DNA of 9,635 nt, taken from NCBI GenBank assembly GCA_025363505.1, contig JANYDV010000057.1:1-9635 (forward strand), given 5' to 3'. The translations under genes and the position numbers were made by a program. Of this stretch, positions 7,160-9,635 are shown in pieces (the stretch's first letter is position 1; each line of letters begins with the position of its first letter). The notes below the pieces were generated by a model. It worked only from the letters and a program-made list of their open reading frames with translations, searched no databases and was not told the origin of the DNA. The stretch comes from Bacteroidota bacterium (lineage in GTDB: Bacteria > Bacteroidota > Ignavibacteria > Palsa-1295).

Positions 7160-9037
7160 ATGAAGTATTTAATCTTTATAGTTCTATTGTGGATTCCATT
7201 CTCATTGTCAGCCCAGACAATGAGCGAAGCGGAGTTTATGCAAAAATTACGTTTGGCAAGTGTGTACGAAGGTACTCGCGATATTCCGAATGCTCTGCGG
7301 GTGTATGAAGAACTCTATAAGATTTATCCCAATAATCAAGAAGTTGGGGACGGATATGTCCGAGCATTATATATGCTCAAACAATTTTCTGATCTTGAAC
7401 AGGTACTTACCGATAGGGTAAAACGCCAGCCGATTAATACTTTTGATCTCTATCTTCTCTTAGGGAAAACTCGTGCACAACTCAATCATAAGTCAGATGC
7501 ACTTCAAGCTTTCCACAATGCAGAAAGTGCTTCGCCCGCATCTGATCTTTTTTCTGTAGTGATTGCAGTTGCCAATGCAATGATTGATGTTGGATATGAC
7601 GAAGAAGCACTTGCGATGTTAATCGAGCATCGTAAAAGTAGTGAGCATGCAGACTATTTTACTTCAGAGATTGCGAAGTTGTTGTTTAAAATGAGTCGCT
7701 ACGATGATGGTACCAAAGAATATCTAGCCTTACTTCGCGATGACGAACGAGGTCTAGAGACAATTCAAAGCCGTATAGCGCAATTCACTGCCGATACGAC
7801 TACTCATAAAACGCTCATTAAAACAGTGATCTCCCATATCGATGTCACTGTGGCAACAACCGCCGAATTGCGATTACTCAGTTGGTGTTACGGCGAACTA
7901 AAAGATTATCCTAATGCGCTCAATATATTTCTGACCATTGATCAAAAAACATCCGCCTCCGGCACGTCAACCTCGGGTTTTGAGTTGGCTCAATTTGCTG
8001 AGCGCGCTCTTGCGGAAGGGGCTTATGAGACAGCAACCAAGGCATACGACGAATCACTAAAGCGATTAGGTCCCGGAGATATGAGGGGCAATCCATTTAT
8101 ATTTCAGGTCCAGCTCGGTTCTCTGAAGGCTCGACAAGCAATGGTAACACGTCAGCGCACTCCACCTGTTGGCGAAGTTCGCGATCTGATCAATAAATAT
8201 AAGTCTTTTGCTTCCACCGGTATTCCGATTGATGTTGCTATTGGCTCATTGATGCAGGCGGGTGATCTTGCGTTTAAGCAATTACACGATCCTCTCGAAG
8301 CCACCGCGATCTATGCGCAGATCATCCAGCGCTCACCCTCATTTGGCGAACCGACTCGTAACGCATATTTTACATTAGAAGAAATTGCGCTCTCGCAAGC
8401 CGAACTCACTAAAGCACAGGGGTATCTTTCGGATATAGATCGTGCGCTCGATCGTCGAAACCGCCCTGATGATGCTGAAAATAGAAGGCATGTTCTTTTT
8501 GAACGAGCCCGACTTGAATACTTCGATGGTCGTTTCGACTCAGCACTGGCAAAACTGTCGATTGTAATGTCCGTGCCAACGAGCGATTTTGCAAATGACG
8601 CAATCGCATTGCATACGCTTATTACTGAAAATCTAAATAGCTCGACCGAGCAAGCAATGAAAATATTTGCAAGAGCTGAATTGCTGGCGCTTGGTTCTGA
8701 CCGTGATAGTGCTCTGACGCTTTATCTTTCGATTAAACAAACATACCCTAAAGCCGAGATCGCTGATGAGGCTGCTCTTCGTGCGGCAGACCTGATGGTT
8801 AACATGGGAAAATGGACCGAAGCACTATCACTGCTTGACCAGATGCAAACGCAAATGTCGGAAAGTCCATTGCTCGATCGGATGGCACTTCGTGAAGCCC
8901 AGATTACCGATGAACAACTTGTCGCAAAAGACAAAGCACTAAAACTCTATGAAGATTTTCTGGCAAGATTTCCCAAGTCACCTTATACTACCGTTGTTCG
9001 TCAACGAGCCCGTATACTCAGAGGCGACGTATTCTAA
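7160..9037 (+). CDS. Exported TPR-repeat protein
   Basis: This 625-residue protein has a clear Sec signal peptide ('MKYLIFIVLLWIPFSLSA', cleavage before Gln19, without a lipobox Cys), so it should be periplasmic or outer-membrane associated. The mature part is almost entirely alpha-helical, with TPR-like helix pairs. Examples are 'NALRVYEELYKIYPNNQEV' (44-62), 'YLLLGKTRAQLNHKSDALQAF' (98-118), 'LSWCYGELKDYPNALNIF' (240-257), 'ATAIYAQIIQRSP' (381-393), 'ERARLEYFDGRFDSALAKL' (448-466) and 'SALTLYLSIKQTYPKAEIADEA' (517-538). The end, 'ALKLYEDFLARFPKSPYTTVVR' (593-614), resembles the BamD/YbgF type of TPR. The partner and function are unknown; scaffolding of envelope or secretion machinery is plausible but not shown. 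No Shine-Dalgarno precedes the ATG at 7160. It is probably co-transcribed with rarA, as no terminator lies in the 49-base gap. The stop codon overlaps the stop of the convergent gene. Confidence 0.87.
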   Translation: MKYLIFIVLLWIPFSLSAQTMSEAEFMQKLRLASVYEGTRDIPNALRVYEELYKIYPNNQEVGDGYVRALYMLKQFSDLEQVLTDRVKRQPINTFDLYLLLGKTRAQLNHKSDALQAFHNAESASPASDLFSVVIAVANAMIDVGYDEEALAMLIEHRKSSEHADYFTSEIAKLLFKMSRYDDGTKEYLALLRDDERGLETIQSRIAQFTADTTTHKTLIKTVISHIDVTVATTAELRLLSWCYGELKDYPNALNIFLTIDQKTSASGTSTSGFELAQFAERALAEGAYETATKAYDESLKRLGPGDMRGNPFIFQVQLGSLKARQAMVTRQRTPPVGEVRDLINKYKSFASTGIPIDVAIGSLMQAGDLAFKQLHDPLEATAIYAQIIQRSPSFGEPTRNAYFTLEEIALSQAELTKAQGYLSDIDRALDRRNRPDDAENRRHVLFERARLEYFDGRFDSALAKLSIVMSVPTSDFANDAIALHTLITENLNSSTEQAMKIFARAELLALGSDRDSALTLYLSIKQTYPKAEIADEAALRAADLMVNMGKWTEALSLLDQMQTQMSESPLLDRMALREAQITDEQLVAKDKALKLYEDFLARFPKSPYTTVVRQRARILRGDVF

Positions 9038-9635
9038 AATCTAAGAATAACATTGGCTTTCGGTTCAATGATTGTTTGTCTGGTTACGTGATTTGTCTCT
9101 GGGTCGCGAGTCCAACTCCAACGGGCGATTAATGTGAGTGTAAGAAATTTAAATGGTTGCGCACTTAATCTCGCCGCAGCTTGTGTGTTATCATCAAAGC
9201 CGAAGTAGTCTCCCGGTCCGTCGATATTGCGTCGCTGATAGTCTAATGCTCCATAAAATGTCCACCAAATATTTGGGAATGTCAAACTTATCGTGAGAAT
9301 ATCATTGTGACGAATATTATCAAGATGCTTATAGGTTAGTCCTGCTTGTACTATATTTGAAAAATCCGCATAGGCTCCGGCTTTGAAACCGTTACCATTG
9401 CCACCGCTTGTATCGGAAAGTTTGGTAGTCTTTGTCAAATAATCATTCGGTGAAATATCATCATTGAATCGCTCACGCTCGTAAAAGCTATTATAATAAT
9501 TTGGAATGAATCGGTTGCGATAAAAGTCACGTTCGAGCCGAAGATCAATAAGTGTGGTTGAGTCCACAAGAAAGCTCGATCGTGCTCCGATGATAAGTCC
9601 GTCATTAAAATTCGAGATCCTTACATAATCGCCGT
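9034..9635 (-). CDS. C-terminal part of an outer-membrane beta-barrel-like protein (5' end outside window)
   Basis: The reading frame is open from the right edge to a TAG at 9034-9036 and shows 199 residues; the start lies beyond 9635. The GTG at 9565-9567 is internal and need not be the start. The visible part alternates polar and hydrophobic residues in amphipathic strands rich in aromatics, such as 'IVQAGLTYKHL', 'DILTISLTFPNIWWTFYGALDY', 'AAARLSAQPFKFLTLTLIARW' and the final 'EPKANVILRF'. The last strand ends in Phe with hydrophobic residues at alternate positions, as in the beta-signal recognised by the BAM complex. A polar segment with 'SGGNGNGF' could be an extracellular loop. The family is not recognised: it could be the tail of a transporter, a TonB-dependent receptor-like protein or a large T9SS-type barrel. 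It is convergent with the TPR gene and overlaps it by four bases. Confidence 0.72.
   Translation of the reverse strand, partial: GDYVRISNFNDGLIIGARSSFLVDSTTLIDLRLERDFYRNRFIPNYYNSFYERERFNDDISPNDYLTKTTKLSDTSGGNGNGFKAGAYADFSNIVQAGLTYKHLDNIRHNDILTISLTFPNIWWTFYGALDYQRRNIDGPGDYFGFDDNTQAAARLSAQPFKFLTLTLIARWSWTRDPETNHVTRQTIIEPKANVILRF

Noticed and set aside
9565..9567. GTG as the start of the right-edge minus-strand gene
   Set aside because: The frame stays open upstream to the window edge with barrel-like sequence ('FNDGLIIGARSSFLVD'), so the GTG is most likely an internal Val codon.
1..9635. Mobile elements, CRISPR, defence or toxin-antitoxin systems
   Set aside because: No transposase, integrase, regularly spaced repeats, terminal inverted repeats or small two-gene toxin modules could be found on either strand.

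Overview
The window looks like an ordinary chromosomal segment from a bacterium of the FCB group (Bacteroidota, Ignavibacteriota, Chlorobiota or Kapabacteria side). Three things suggest this: a secreted protein with a C-terminal type IX secretion (T9SS) sorting domain of the 'NFPNPF...' type; signal peptides cleaved before Gln in an '...A|Q' context; and mostly weak or absent Shine-Dalgarno sequences. Base composition is moderate. The exact phylum is an inference. I see no mobile element, CRISPR array, rRNA or tRNA.

Left part (1-2507, minus strand). A membrane-anchored PP2C/SpoIIE-type serine phosphatase (eight predicted membrane helices, then GAF, then phosphatase) is followed 21 bases downstream by a STAS-domain anti-sigma-factor antagonist, which is cut by the window's left edge. 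The two form the output half of a partner-switching signalling module: the phosphatase would dephosphorylate the conserved STAS serine. No kinase/anti-sigma partner is visible here.

Middle (2508-5576, minus strand). A large secreted protein made of about twelve Asp-box (BNR) motifs, probably folding as one or two beta-propellers, carries a T9SS type A sorting domain. It ends in a clear intrinsic terminator (2562-2599) that separates it from the phosphatase. Its own start is set by a Shine-Dalgarno at 5587-5591. A 175-base divergent intergenic region (5577-5751) lies between it and the plus-strand genes.

Right part (5752-9635). rarA (AAA+ ATPase acting at stalled replication forks) is followed after 49 bases by an exported TPR-repeat protein, probably on the same transcript. 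The TPR gene runs tail-to-tail into a minus-strand gene for the C-terminal end of an outer-membrane beta-barrel-like protein, whose 5' part lies outside the window. The two stop codons overlap (9034-9037).

No gene-free stretch exceeds 300 bases. I found no convincing previously undescribed system. The items most worth a second look are the eight-helix GAF-phosphatase sensor with its STAS partner, the unrecognised barrel protein at the right edge, the convergent stop-codon overlap, and the uncharacterised N-terminal segment of the secreted propeller protein.
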